Shown here piece after piece: positions 34,683 through 42,875 of a DNA stretch of 64,000 nucleotides (its first letter is position 1; every line of letters starts with the position of its first letter). The DNA comes from Mycolicibacterium rhodesiae NBB3 (lineage in GTDB: Bacteria; Actinomycetota; Actinomycetes; Mycobacteriales; Mycobacteriaceae): NCBI RefSeq assembly GCF_000230895.2, contig NC_016604.1, forward strand, positions 6,262,001 to 6,326,000, read 5' to 3'. The translations under genes and the position numbers were made by a program. The notes below the pieces were generated by a model. That model saw only the letters and a program-made list of their open reading frames with translations, ran no database searches and was not told the DNA's origin.

Positions 34683-35258
34683 GTGACCGAACTCGCCAAG
34701 GACGAACTACGGGAACGCCTCGATGCGCTCATCGGTACCCCGACCGACGGGGTTGGCAAACCGTCTCGCGCCCCCGATCCGGTGAATGCCGCGATGATCC
34801 GGCACTGGGCCTACGCGCTTGATGACATGAACCCGGCCTATCTGGATCCGGAGTTCGCCGAGAACTCCCGGTACGGCGGACTCGTCTCCCCTCCCGTGAT
34901 GCTGCAGAGCTGGACGATGCCTCCACCGAAACTCGCGGGCATTCACGAGCGCGGTGGCGTGCCGATCGAGATCAAAACCAATCCACTGCAGTTTCTCTCG
35001 GATGCGGGCTACACCGGCATCATCGCAACCAACTCCGAGTTCGAGATCGAACGTTATCCCCGCGTCGGCGACCAGATCACGGCAGAGACGGTCTTCGACT
35101 CGATCTCGGATGAGAAGAAGACCGCGATGGGCAACGGCTTCTTCGTCACGTGGGTCACCACCTATCGCGATCAGAACGACGAAGTCATCGGACGACAGTG
35201 GTTTCGCACCCTGCGTTTCAAGACAGGTGGGTCCCCCGCCGGAACGGCTGGCGACTGA
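34683..35258 (+). CDS. MaoC/FAS1-like dehydratase, ChsH2 N-domain counterpart
   Basis: A 191-residue hot-dog protein. RHWAYALDDMNPAYLDPEFA is the degenerate hydratase helix region, followed by GGLVSPPVMLQSW. In the cholesterol igr operon the MaoC-like domain of ChsH2 is fused to a DUF35 domain. Here the DUF35 part is a separate gene whose ATG overlaps this stop, so the two are probably co-folded from coupled translation. The GTG at 34683 was chosen over the one at 34677 because it lies about nine bases after AAAGGA. Function inferred: scaffold or partner half of an enoyl-CoA hydratase with the MaoC protein at 36799. Confidence 0.82.
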   Translation: MTELAKDELRERLDALIGTPTDGVGKPSRAPDPVNAAMIRHWAYALDDMNPAYLDPEFAENSRYGGLVSPPVMLQSWTMPPPKLAGIHERGGVPIEIKTNPLQFLSDAGYTGIIATNSEFEIERYPRVGDQITAETVFDSISDEKKTAMGNGFFVTWVTTYRDQNDEVIGRQWFRTLRFKTGGSPAGTAGD

Positions 35259-35671
35259 TGGCCACCAGACTCGCCCCCTCGGTCAGTCCCGACACGGAAT
35301 TTTTCTGGTCGGGATTGAAGGAGAATGAGCTTCGCATCCAACGCTGCACGGACTGCAACACGTTGCGAGTGCCACCGCGGCCGATGTGCGGCAAGTGTCA
35401 GTCGCTGAACTGGGATTACGTCGTGTCGACGGGCCGTGGCACGGTGTACAGCTTCGTCATGCCGAAGTATCCGCCGCTGCCGTTTCTCGAATACCCGTAT
35501 GTCGTGGCCCTCATCGAGCTCGACGAGGGCGTCCGCATCGTCTCGAACCTGAGCGGGATCGAACCCGCCGACATCGAGGTTGGAATGCCCGTCGAGGTGT
35601 TCTATGAGACCTTCGAGGCCCTCCCGAGCGGCGACGAGTTGACGCTGCACCAGTTTCGGCCCGTCGGCTGA
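35258..35671 (+). CDS. DUF35 zinc-ribbon/OB-fold protein
   Basis: A 137-residue protein with an N-terminal rubredoxin-like zinc ribbon (C30, C33, C44, C47 in CTDCNTLRVPPRPMCGKC) and a C-terminal OB fold (GTVYSFVMPKYPPLPF, VSNLSGIEPADIEVGMPVEV). Free-standing DUF35 proteins bind thiolase-like aldolases; in cholesterol degradation the DUF35 part of ChsH2 is needed for Ltp2 retro-aldol activity. The Ltp2-like gene three positions downstream is the obvious partner. The ATG shares one base with the previous stop. Confidence 0.9.
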   Translation: MATRLAPSVSPDTEFFWSGLKENELRIQRCTDCNTLRVPPRPMCGKCQSLNWDYVVSTGRGTVYSFVMPKYPPLPFLEYPYVVALIELDEGVRIVSNLSGIEPADIEVGMPVEVFYETFEALPSGDELTLHQFRPVG

Positions 35672-35692
35672 CCGAGAAGGCGAGATTTCACA

Positions 35693-36802
35693 ATGGATTT
35701 CACATTCAACGAAGAGCAAGAGACGGTTGCCAAGGTCGCCCGTCAGCTGTTCGAGGCTCGTGCCACCCCAGAGCACCTCACCGAACTCGAATCCACCGAT
35801 GTTCGTCACGACGCCGCGCTGTGGAACGAACTAGCAGCCTCGGATCTCCTCGGCATCGCATTGCCGGCATCCGTGGGCGGTAGTGGGAGCGGGTTCCTCG
35901 AGCTGGCTGTTCTGCTGAGCGAAGTCGGGTTCAGTGTCGCGCCGGTACCGGTTTACGCGACACTTGTGCTGGGCGCGGACACCATTGCGCGGCATGGCGA
36001 CTCCGACCTGCAGAGACGGTTCCTGCCCGGCGTCATCGACGGCAGCACGATCCTCACCGCCGCACTCGCCGAGCCGGGGAACTCCGATCCCGCCACACCG
36101 CGCACCACCGCGCGTGCCGACGGTGATTCGTGGCGCCTCGACGGCGCCAAGGACTTGGTGCCCGCTGCGCAACTGGCTGCCGCCCTCGTGGTGTCCGCGC
36201 AGGCCGACGACGGACCCGGTCTGTTCGTCGTCGAGACGGCTTCGGACGGTGTCACCGTCTCGCCGGTCAACACCACGAACGGCGAACCATACGCCGACGT
36301 CGAACTGTCGGGCGCGGTCGCTCACCGACTCACCGAGAACGCCGGTGCGGACATCGTCAGCTCGTTGTACTCCCGCGCGCTGGTGGGCCTGTGCGCCACC
36401 CAGATCGGTGTCGTCGAACGGGCTTTGAAACTCGCCGCCTCCTACACCACCGAACGCGAGCAGTTCGGCAGACCCATCGGATCGTTCCAGGCCGTTCAGC
36501 AGCGGCTCGCGGACGCCTTCATCGACGTCGAGGCCATCCGCTGGACGACGTGGCACGCGGCGTGGCTGATCGCCGAAGGTAGGCCCGTCGAACGCGAGGC
36601 CGGAATAGCCAAGTTCTGGGCAGCCGAGGCTGGTGCGCGCGTCGCCGCGTCGGCCCAGCAGGTGCACGGCGGCATGGGTATCGACGTGACCTATCCGCTG
36701 TCGCGGTACTTCCTGTGGGCCAAGCAGATCGAACTCGCTCTCGGGTCGGCGTCACAACAGTTGGCCCGCCTCGGCAAGACCTACTCGGAAGGAACGAAAT
36801 GA
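35693..36802 (+). CDS. Acyl-CoA dehydrogenase, FadE29-like small subunit
   Basis: A 369-residue ACAD. It has an N-terminal MDFTFNEEQETVAKVARQLF, IALPASVGGSGSGFLELAVL, TEREQFGRPIGSFQAVQQRL and GGMGIDVTYPLSRYFLWAKQ. The central motif is AALAEPGNSDPATPRTTAR, a weakened SEPGAGSD, as in partner subunits. It likely pairs with the large ACAD at 33487. The ATG follows GAGAAGGCGAG, and the gene ends in an ATGA overlap with the next MaoC gene. Confidence 0.9.
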   Translation: MDFTFNEEQETVAKVARQLFEARATPEHLTELESTDVRHDAALWNELAASDLLGIALPASVGGSGSGFLELAVLLSEVGFSVAPVPVYATLVLGADTIARHGDSDLQRRFLPGVIDGSTILTAALAEPGNSDPATPRTTARADGDSWRLDGAKDLVPAAQLAAALVVSAQADDGPGLFVVETASDGVTVSPVNTTNGEPYADVELSGAVAHRLTENAGADIVSSLYSRALVGLCATQIGVVERALKLAASYTTEREQFGRPIGSFQAVQQRLADAFIDVEAIRWTTWHAAWLIAEGRPVEREAGIAKFWAAEAGARVAASAQQVHGGMGIDVTYPLSRYFLWAKQIELALGSASQQLARLGKTYSEGTK

Positions 36803-37251
36803 CCGCCACCATCGGACGCACCACCACCCTCGCGTTCAACGCCATCAACGTCGGCGACGAAGTCACGCCGATGGACGTTCCTGTCACGACGACACTGATC
36901 GTCGCCGGAGCCATTGCCTCCCGTGACTACATGCCGGTGCACCACGACCGCGACTTCGCCAATTCGCAGGGCTCCAAGGACATCTTCCTCAACATCCTGA
37001 CCACCAATGGGTTGTGCGTGAAGTTCCTGCACGACTGGGCGGGACCTGAGGCGATGGTGAAGAAGCTGTCGATTCGCCTTGGGGTGCCCGCATATCCGAA
37101 CGATCCCCTGCGTTTCGAGGGCAGCGTCACCGACAAGTCGACGTCGGACGGTGAGGGCCTCGTCGAGGTGACCTTCAAGGGCACCAACAGCCTCGGAGAT
37201 CACGTCAAAGGCACCGCGGTGCTCAGCCTCCTCGACGGGGTGGATGCGTGA
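36799..37251 (+). CDS. MaoC-like enoyl-CoA hydratase, ChsH1-like
   Basis: A 150-residue hot-dog protein with the hydratase signature ASRDYMPVHHDRDFANSQG, carrying the catalytic Asp and His. In the ChsH1-ChsH2 hydratase of cholesterol side-chain degradation only the ChsH1 subunit is catalytic. Its position here, directly before the Ltp2-like gene, is the same as in the igr operon. The start is an ATGA overlap with the ACAD, and the stop overlaps the GTG of the aldolase gene. Predicted role: hydration of the enoyl-CoA before C-C cleavage. Confidence 0.9.
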   Translation: MTATIGRTTTLAFNAINVGDEVTPMDVPVTTTLIVAGAIASRDYMPVHHDRDFANSQGSKDIFLNILTTNGLCVKFLHDWAGPEAMVKKLSIRLGVPAYPNDPLRFEGSVTDKSTSDGEGLVEVTFKGTNSLGDHVKGTAVLSLLDGVDA

Positions 37252-38417
37252 GCGACGGCATCGGTGGCAAGGCAGCGCTTGCCGGCATCGGGCAGACCGA
37301 ATTCTCGAAGGAGTCGGGTCGCACCGAGATGCAGTTGGCCTGCGAGGCGGTCAAAGCGGCGATCGACGACGCCGGCCTGCGCCCCGGCGACATCGACGGC
37401 ATGGTGACCTTCACCGTCGACGAGAACGAGGAAATCGAGGTCGCCCGCAACGTCGGGATCGAGAACCTCACGTTCTTCACCAGGGTGCCGCACGGTGGCG
37501 GAGCCGCCGCGGGCACCGTGATGCAGGCTGCCATGGCGGTCGCGACCGGTGCCGCCGAAGCGGTGGTGTGCTACCGGGCATTCAACGAGCGCTCCGGGTT
37601 TCGATTCGGCGGCGCGGGCCGCCAACCCGGTGTGACCCCGCTGTGGATGGCTCCCTACGCACCATTCGGATTCATGACGCCCGCAGCCTGGGTGGCACTG
37701 CACGCACAGCGCTACATGTCGACCTACGGAGTCACCAATGCCGACTTCGGCAAGATCTCCGTCATCGACCGGAAGCACGCCGCAACGAACCCTGACGCCT
37801 GGTTCTACGGGAAGCCGATCACCATTGAGCAGCACCAGGAGTCGCGTTGGATCATCGACCCCGTGCTGCGTCTGCTCGACTGTTGCCAGGAGAGTGACGG
37901 AGGCGTGGCAATGGTGGTGACCAGTGTCGAGCGCGCCCGCGATCTGGCCAAGCCTCCGGCGGTGATCACCGCTGCGGCCCAGGGTGCTGCCTTCGACGGT
38001 GAAGTCATGACCAGTTATTACCGCGACGACATCACCGGCCTGCCCGAGATGGGTGTGGTGGGCAACAAGCTGTGGGGCAACTCCGGGCTCAAGCCCGACG
38101 ATATCTCGACGGCGTTTCTCTACGACCACTTCACGCCGTTCGTCTTCACGCAGCTCGAAGAGCTCGGCTTCTGTGGGCGCGGCGAGGCCAAGGACTTCGT
38201 ATCGGTCGAGGAGTTTTCGCTCGGCGGGCGACTACCGATCAACACGAACGGCGGCTTGTTGGGCGAGGCGTACATCCATGGCATGAACGGCATCACCGAG
38301 GGAGTGCGCCAGGTCAGGGGCACGTCACACAACCAGGTCGATAAGGTCGAGCACGTCCTCGTCACATCCGGTACAGGCGTCCCCACCAGCGGACTCATCC
38401 TGGCCCCGGACCGCTGA
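37248..38417 (+). CDS. Thiolase-fold lipid-transfer protein, Ltp2-like aldolase
   Basis: A 389-residue thiolase-superfamily protein without the thiolase nucleophile Cys; the equivalent region is FFTRVPHGGGAAAGTVMQ. It has the SCP-x/Ltp2 features LPINTNGGLLGEAYIHGMNG and FLYDHFTPFVFTQLEELGF, with tyrosines that in Ltp2 take part in retro-aldol cleavage. Predicted to cleave a beta-hydroxyacyl-CoA, releasing propionyl- or acetyl-CoA and a ketone, in complex with the DUF35 protein encoded upstream. GTG start in a GTGA overlap. The acceptor skeleton is unknown. Confidence 0.88.
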   Translation: MSDGIGGKAALAGIGQTEFSKESGRTEMQLACEAVKAAIDDAGLRPGDIDGMVTFTVDENEEIEVARNVGIENLTFFTRVPHGGGAAAGTVMQAAMAVATGAAEAVVCYRAFNERSGFRFGGAGRQPGVTPLWMAPYAPFGFMTPAAWVALHAQRYMSTYGVTNADFGKISVIDRKHAATNPDAWFYGKPITIEQHQESRWIIDPVLRLLDCCQESDGGVAMVVTSVERARDLAKPPAVITAAAQGAAFDGEVMTSYYRDDITGLPEMGVVGNKLWGNSGLKPDDISTAFLYDHFTPFVFTQLEELGFCGRGEAKDFVSVEEFSLGGRLPINTNGGLLGEAYIHGMNGITEGVRQVRGTSHNQVDKVEHVLVTSGTGVPTSGLILAPDR

Positions 38418-38434
38418 GCAGCTAATGTCGAGCG

Positions 38435-39058
38435 GTGAGTTCTGAGATGACGCAGGCCGGGTTCGTGCAGGCGACCGACACCAGGGATGCCATCATCTCG
38501 GCTGCATTCGCCTGCTTCAGGACTCAGGGCCTGCGTAAGACGACCATCGTCGATATAGCCAAGGCCGCCGAGGTCTCCCGCAGCACCTTCTACGAGTACT
38601 TCCGGGACAAGGAAACGATTGTCGAGGCCTGCGCAGAGGCGGCCTCACAACGCTTCTACCGCAATATGGCCACGGCGATCGACCGCCACGGCGGTAGCAC
38701 CCTCGAGGGCCGGCTGGTGCGCGCCGCCGTCTTCGTCGCACAGGCACGCCGGGTCGTCGAGCCCGAGGTGTACTTCGACGAAGAAGAAGTCAACCTGATG
38801 ATGACGAAGAACGCGGCCACCCTCCTCAAGGAGTGCGCCGAGTTCCTCGCTCCATATGTGTCGGCGGCCCGACTGACCGGTGAAGTGCGCAGCGACCTCG
38901 ATGTCGCGTCAGCGAGCGAATGGTTTGCGCGAATGCTGTTCTCGCTGTTCACTACCCCATCCCCGACCATCGATATGCGCGATGACGAGGCGGTGGCGGC
39001 TTTCGTACGCCCCTACGTCGTCAACGGCTTCAACGGGGATCGGTCGCGCAGGCGCTGA
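38435..39058 (+). CDS. TetR-family transcriptional regulator
   Basis: A 207-residue TetR. The DNA-binding domain spans about residues 14-60: RDAIISAAFACFRTQGLRKT, then DIAKAAEVSRSTFYEYFRDKE. The variable C-terminal ligand domain follows, ending FVRPYVVNGFNGD. It begins 17 bases after the aldolase gene (GTG; an ATG 12 bases later is possible) and so is probably the last gene of the igr-like operon. It is a candidate to bind either the TGTCCGA palindrome at the operon promoter or the 16-bp palindrome spread over the island. The ligand is probably a CoA thioester, by analogy with KstR. Confidence 0.9.
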   Translation: MSSEMTQAGFVQATDTRDAIISAAFACFRTQGLRKTTIVDIAKAAEVSRSTFYEYFRDKETIVEACAEAASQRFYRNMATAIDRHGGSTLEGRLVRAAVFVAQARRVVEPEVYFDEEEVNLMMTKNAATLLKECAEFLAPYVSAARLTGEVRSDLDVASASEWFARMLFSLFTTPSPTIDMRDDEAVAAFVRPYVVNGFNGDRSRRR

Positions 39059-39099
39059 CAGTCTGGAATCAAATGGTGCCCCATCCCCGCACGCTGTGT

Positions 39100-39115
39100 G
39101 ATAATGAGTGTTCTC
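39100..39115. promoter_or_regulatory. Regulon palindrome, site 6
   Basis: GATAAT-GAGT-GTTCTC, 11 of 12 half-site matches, 23 bases upstream of an unknown gene that stands alone between TetR and a convergent P450. Confidence 0.6.
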
Positions 39116-39138
39116 ATAATCGAAAGTGATGATATCCA

Positions 39139-39672
39139 GTGACGCCAGCCACATCCGTCGAAGGTGACAGGGATAACGAGAAGCTACGCGATCGGCCAGC
39201 CATCCGGGGCCGGGCAACTCCGGCCAAACTGGTCGTCGTCGCAGTCGATACCGCCGATTCGGTTTCCGCTGCCGGGGGACTGATCTTCGATGCGATTCGC
39301 GCCGGATGGAAAGTCGACATCTACCTCGAGTCACCCGGCGATGGTCGTGCCCTACAGATTCTCGGTGCGAGAAGCGTTGAACTTCCGGAAGTCTTTGAGT
39401 TCGAGTCGAACTGGCCGGATGCGATCCTCCTGTCGGCGGTGATGCATGAGCGACATCGCGGAGTGCAGCGCCTCGTTGCGACATCCCTGAGGCGACACGT
39501 CAGCGAGATCGCAGTCTGGGGCGGAAGCATCTCGGGTATCAACGCCAAGGCCGGTAGCGAACATCGGCTGAGTACCGCCGCACGCGCGTTCAAGCCGCAC
39601 GCCATGCACGCCGCGGGACTGCCACCGCCTGTGACATACGTCGAGTCATTCAGCGGCGGCCTGCCGAATTAG
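39139..39672 (+). CDS. Unknown protein with Rossmann/PIG-L-like N-terminus
   Basis: A 177-residue protein I do not recognise. After a charged, probably disordered N-terminus of about 28 residues comes KLVVVAVDTADSVSAAGGLI and RAGWKVDIYLESPGDGRAL. This loosely resembles the first strands of GlcNAc-PI de-N-acetylase (LmbE-like) proteins but lacks their HPDD metal motif. The second half has LSAVMHERHRGVQRLVATSL. It starts with GTG, has its own copy of the island operator, and is alone between TetR and a convergent P450 whose stop it overlaps by 4 bases. The operator suggests a role in the same pathway. Confidence 0.65.
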   Translation: MTPATSVEGDRDNEKLRDRPAIRGRATPAKLVVVAVDTADSVSAAGGLIFDAIRAGWKVDIYLESPGDGRALQILGARSVELPEVFEFESNWPDAILLSAVMHERHRGVQRLVATSLRRHVSEIAVWGGSISGINAKAGSEHRLSTAARAFKPHAMHAAGLPPPVTYVESFSGGLPN

Positions 39673-40898
39673 CCGACCTTCCGCACCGGAACGTTCGACC
39701 AGCCACTGACATTCGCCATCGCCACGCGCCGCAGTCCGCCGCGGTCGACCTCGTACTCCGGAATGAGATCCAACAGCGCCTCGAGAGCAATGCGGCTCTC
39801 CATCCGCGCCAGCGCCGCACCCAGGCAGCTGTGCACGCCGTATCCCAACGCCAGATTGAATCCCATTCTTCGCTCGCGGTCGATGTCGAGCCGGTCGGGA
39901 TCGTCGAACATGCGCTCGTCGCGCGTTGCGGAACCGGTGACGAGCAGCACAGCGGCGCCTTTGGGAATCGTCGTGCCGTAGTACGCCACATCGCGTGTCG
40001 CGGTCCGGATCTGGTACTGCGACGGCGCCTCGTAACGCAGGAGCTCCTCGACAGCGGCGGGGATCTTGCTGCGGTCCTCACGCAACTTCTGCCACTGATC
40101 GGGGAAGTCGGCGAAGGCCACCATCGCGTTTCCCACCAGCTTTGTCACCGTCTCCGCGCCGGCACCTCCCAGCATCGTCGCGAATCCAGTGATGTCGACA
40201 TCGCTGAGCTTCTCGATGACGCCGTCGCGCTCGATCTCGGTGTCGATCAGCCGGCTGATCATGTCGTCCTCGCGCCGCGCCCGCCGCTTCTGAACGAGGT
40301 CGTAATAGTAGAGGCCCGTATTCATCGATGCCTCGTATCCCGCCTTGGTGGTGGCGATCTCGCCGGGGCGGCGTTCCAGCAACAGATCAAGCCACAGCCT
40401 GATCTGCTCGCGGTCCTCCTTGGGCACGCCGAGCATGGTGGTGATGACCTCGTTGGGGAACAACGCCGAGAAGTCCGCGACGACATCGAATTCCGAAGAG
40501 TCCAGTGCGTCAATGCAGTCATAGACCTTTTCGCGGACCATGTCCTCCAAGGCGGCAATGGCGCGAGGGGTGAATACTTTGCTCACGAGCTTGCGCATCT
40601 TCTCGTGCTCGGGTGGATCCATTGAAATGATCACCTTGGGCACCGGAATCGCATCGTCGTGCGCCTTGACCATGTCCAGAGTCGCGCCCTTGGCCGACGA
40701 GTAGGTTTCGTGATCTTTCGTTCCCGGCGCGACGTCGTTGTACCGCGTCAACGCCCAGAAGTCCCACTTCGCGTTGTAGTAGACCGGCGCCTCGTCGCGC
40801 AGTCTTCGGTAGGTGTCGTAAGCCCCGTCGAAGAAGTCCTGGGAGAAAGGATCGAACTCAATCGGACCGCCGGCGACCTCGGATGTCTTCGCATTCAC
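39669..40898 (-). CDS. Cytochrome P450
   Basis: A 409-residue P450. The I-helix motif is LGGAGAETVTKLVG, and the heme loop is LGYGVHSCLGAALAR with Cys358. The usual first Phe of FxxGxHxC is Leu here, a variant seen in several mycobacterial CYPs. The N-terminus MNAKTSEVAGGPIEFDPFSQ is typical of soluble actinobacterial forms. It overlaps the upstream CaiB stop by 4 bases, so the order of transcription is CaiB then P450. An alkane-, acid- or terpenoid-type substrate is plausible but not determined. Confidence 0.9.
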   Translation of the reverse strand: MNAKTSEVAGGPIEFDPFSQDFFDGAYDTYRRLRDEAPVYYNAKWDFWALTRYNDVAPGTKDHETYSSAKGATLDMVKAHDDAIPVPKVIISMDPPEHEKMRKLVSKVFTPRAIAALEDMVREKVYDCIDALDSSEFDVVADFSALFPNEVITTMLGVPKEDREQIRLWLDLLLERRPGEIATTKAGYEASMNTGLYYYDLVQKRRARREDDMISRLIDTEIERDGVIEKLSDVDITGFATMLGGAGAETVTKLVGNAMVAFADFPDQWQKLREDRSKIPAAVEELLRYEAPSQYQIRTATRDVAYYGTTIPKGAAVLLVTGSATRDERMFDDPDRLDIDRERRMGFNLALGYGVHSCLGAALARMESRIALEALLDLIPEYEVDRGGLRRVAMANVSGWSNVPVRKVG

Positions 40899-42115
40899 AA
40901 AATCGCTCCGGACTTCTTGTATTCCTCGATCGTGTCCCAGTCGATACCGGCGTTCATCAACACTTCTTCAGTGTGCTGACCGTGCTCTGGCGCGCCGGTC
41001 GGAACCACGGATTGCTCATCGAACTGAACCGGGTTGGTCGGCAGTGAGAATGGCACGCCATTGACGGTTTCGGTATGCGCAACATATCCGTTTGCGGTCA
41101 CAGCCGGATCCTGACAAAGCTCGCCAGGTGTCTGAACTATGCCCCAAGCCCCCGAAAGCGGTGCCAGCGTCGAACGCCATTCGGCCAACGTGTGCTTGGC
41201 GAACGCACCGTCGAGCAGGGCGATGAGCTCCACCCGGTTCGCGAATCTGGAGGCTGGATCTGCGAATCGCGGATCGTCGACGAGTTCGGGAAGCCCTATG
41301 ACCCGCATCGCCTCGGCGTAGAACTTGTCGAGTTGGAGCATCATCAACTGGACGTACCGGCCGTCGGATGTGCGATACGTTCCCACCAAGGGATTCGGCG
41401 CATCGGCATGCCCGAACTTCGGTATCGCACTGCCACCGTGGATTTGGCTGACCGCGACATCCGGGCTGAGGTTCCACGCCGCCAGTCCGAGCAACGACAC
41501 GTCGACGATCGAACCCTTGCCGGTCGTCGCCTTCTTGTACAGCGCACCGGCGATACCGCCCGCGATCGTCATGCCGCCGAGGAGGTCACCGAACGCCGGC
41601 CGGGACCGCACCAACTCATCGGCTCCCTCCGTCAGGACCGTCGCAATTCCGCCGCGCGCCCAGTAGGACACGCCGTCGTATCCCGGCTTGTCCGCATCAG
41701 GACCTTTGGGCCCGTGACCGGAGCCGCGCACGTACACGATGCTCGGGTTTACCGCACGGATGTCCTCGACATCGATGCCGAACTTCTTGCGTCGCTCAGG
41801 AAGGTAACTGGTCAAGAAGACGTCGCAGTTCTTGGCCAACTCGCGGACCACTTCCTGGCCCCCCGGCGTGCTCAGGTCGACACCGATAGACTTTTTTCCC
41901 CGGTTGGGAATCTCGATCATGTAGTTGACCGAGCCTCCCCCTTCATCGACGATCCCCATGGTGACGAGGCCGCGCTGCGGGTCACCCCCGTTTCGCGGCT
42001 CGACCTTGATGACCTCCGCGCCCCACTCCGCCAACACTGCCCCGGCCGAGGGAACGAACGTCCAGGCGGCGACTTCCAGCACGCGCACTCCACTGAGTAC
42101 CTTGTCGTCGGAAAT
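40895..42115 (-). CDS. CaiB/BaiF CoA-transferase family protein, probable ATT start
   Basis: A class III CoA transferase of 406 residues if read from ATT at 42115. The family N-terminus LSGVRVLEVAAWTFVPSAG requires residues before the first GTG (42088). In the needed frame there is no ATG, GTG or TTG before an upstream stop, but ATT lies six bases after GGGAGG. The catalytic Asp is in GSIVDVSLLGLAAW. Other blocks are EWGAEVIKVEPRNGG and YVRGSGHGPKGPDADKPG. It probably transfers CoA to an acid in the same pathway as the coupled P450. A shorter protein starting at GTG 42088 (397 residues) is the alternative. Confidence 0.85.
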   Translation of the reverse strand: MSDDKVLSGVRVLEVAAWTFVPSAGAVLAEWGAEVIKVEPRNGGDPQRGLVTMGIVDEGGGSVNYMIEIPNRGKKSIGVDLSTPGGQEVVRELAKNCDVFLTSYLPERRKKFGIDVEDIRAVNPSIVYVRGSGHGPKGPDADKPGYDGVSYWARGGIATVLTEGADELVRSRPAFGDLLGGMTIAGGIAGALYKKATTGKGSIVDVSLLGLAAWNLSPDVAVSQIHGGSAIPKFGHADAPNPLVGTYRTSDGRYVQLMMLQLDKFYAEAMRVIGLPELVDDPRFADPASRFANRVELIALLDGAFAKHTLAEWRSTLAPLSGAWGIVQTPGELCQDPAVTANGYVAHTETVNGVPFSLPTNPVQFDEQSVVPTGAPEHGQHTEEVLMNAGIDWDTIEEYKKSGAIL

Positions 42116-42121
42116 GACGTT

Positions 42122-42127
42122 CCTCCC
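42122..42127 (-). promoter_or_regulatory. Strong Shine-Dalgarno before an ATT codon
   Basis: On the minus strand, GGGAGG is followed after six bases by ATT and then the expected N-terminus of the CaiB protein. This ribosome site decides the start and supports non-canonical initiation. Confidence 0.55.
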
Positions 42128-42156
42128 TAGCTGCGGTAATGGTGCTTTTCAATAAT

Positions 42157-42172
42157 GAGAATTGCATTTTCG
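42157..42172. promoter_or_regulatory. Regulon palindrome, site 7 (degenerate)
   Basis: GAGAAT-TGCA-TTTTCG has one perfect half-site, 41 bases upstream of the CaiB ATT. On the minus strand the stretch can also be read as GAAAAT-GCA-ATTCTC with a 3-base spacer. Weak copy. Confidence 0.35.
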
Positions 42173-42199
42173 AGAGGCTTTGTAAACTGCAGCTCGAGG

Positions 42200-42763
42200 T
42201 CATGGCATCCTCGACAGCCGCGCCGGCAGATCCGGATCGCCGGCGTCCCAAAAGGCCTTCCAGGTCGGCATTCGCTGCGGCATGGCGGCCCGAAGCGTCA
42301 CGTCCGGCGGCCATCTGACGAAATCGGGCCCCGGCCGCTCGGTCACGTCGACGGAATACCACGGATGTTCGCGCCGCTGCACGAAGCACCATTCGCCGTC
42401 ACGGCGCGCGTAGACGTCGTCGTAACGCATGGTGATCACGTACCAACCATCGCCGTCCTCATGCTCGGCACGGCAGTAGACCGATCCGGTCGCATTGTCG
42501 TCGTCGACGAAGTCGAACCGGTGTCCACAAACAAGGTGGATGCTCCGATAGAACCGCCGCAAAACGCAGTTGTACCAGCGCTTCAGCGCGTCCCGTCCGA
42601 CCCCCTCTGCGCCGGCGTCCACGTCAGGTACGAACACCGCCACCAGCGAATCGAGATCGCGCGTGTCCAGCGCCATCGCGTAGCGGCTGGGGAGCTGACT
42701 GATCGCCAAACTGGATTCGATCCGGTCCAGTCGCGCCGCTTCAGCCGAGTCGGTGACCGCCAT
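42200..42763 (-). CDS. SnoaL-like NTF2-fold protein
   Basis: A 187-residue NTF2-fold protein starting at the ATG of MAVTDSAEAARLDRIESSLA. The core follows the SnoaL_4 pattern: QLPSRYAMALDTRDLDSLVAVF, cited in part as RYAMALDTRDLDSLVAVF, then VPDVDAG, VCGHRFDFVDDDNATGSVYC and WYVITMRYDDVY. A C-terminal extension with HPWYSVDVTERPG is longer than in the simple members. The role is unknown, perhaps a hydratase or isomerase. It is divergent from a CoA ligase with a perfect operator palindrome between. Confidence 0.8.
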   Translation of the reverse strand: MAVTDSAEAARLDRIESSLAISQLPSRYAMALDTRDLDSLVAVFVPDVDAGAEGVGRDALKRWYNCVLRRFYRSIHLVCGHRFDFVDDDNATGSVYCRAEHEDGDGWYVITMRYDDVYARRDGEWCFVQRREHPWYSVDVTERPGPDFVRWPPDVTLRAAMPQRMPTWKAFWDAGDPDLPARLSRMP

Positions 42764-42794
42764 GACTGCAGCATAGTTGGCCGTGATCTGTGGC

Positions 42795-42810
42795 GAGAAC
42801 CGGTATTCTC
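42795..42810. promoter_or_regulatory. Regulon palindrome, site 8 (perfect)
   Basis: GAGAAC-CGGT-ATTCTC matches the consensus completely. It lies between the divergent NTF2-fold and CoA-ligase genes. TATTCT within it is a possible -10 hexamer for the ligase. Confidence 0.65.
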
Positions 42811-42875
42811 GATTTCGGTCAGGGCAACTATCCTGTTGGAGCCCAACGATCGTCCGAGATGAGGAAGCCAACGTA

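Noticed and set aside
32276..38417. Calling the operon the cholesterol igr operon itself
   Set aside because: Gene order differs (the small ACAD comes after DUF35), the ChsH2 counterpart is split, and no other core cholesterol genes (kstR, hsaC, kshA, mce4) are nearby. Only functional analogy is claimed.
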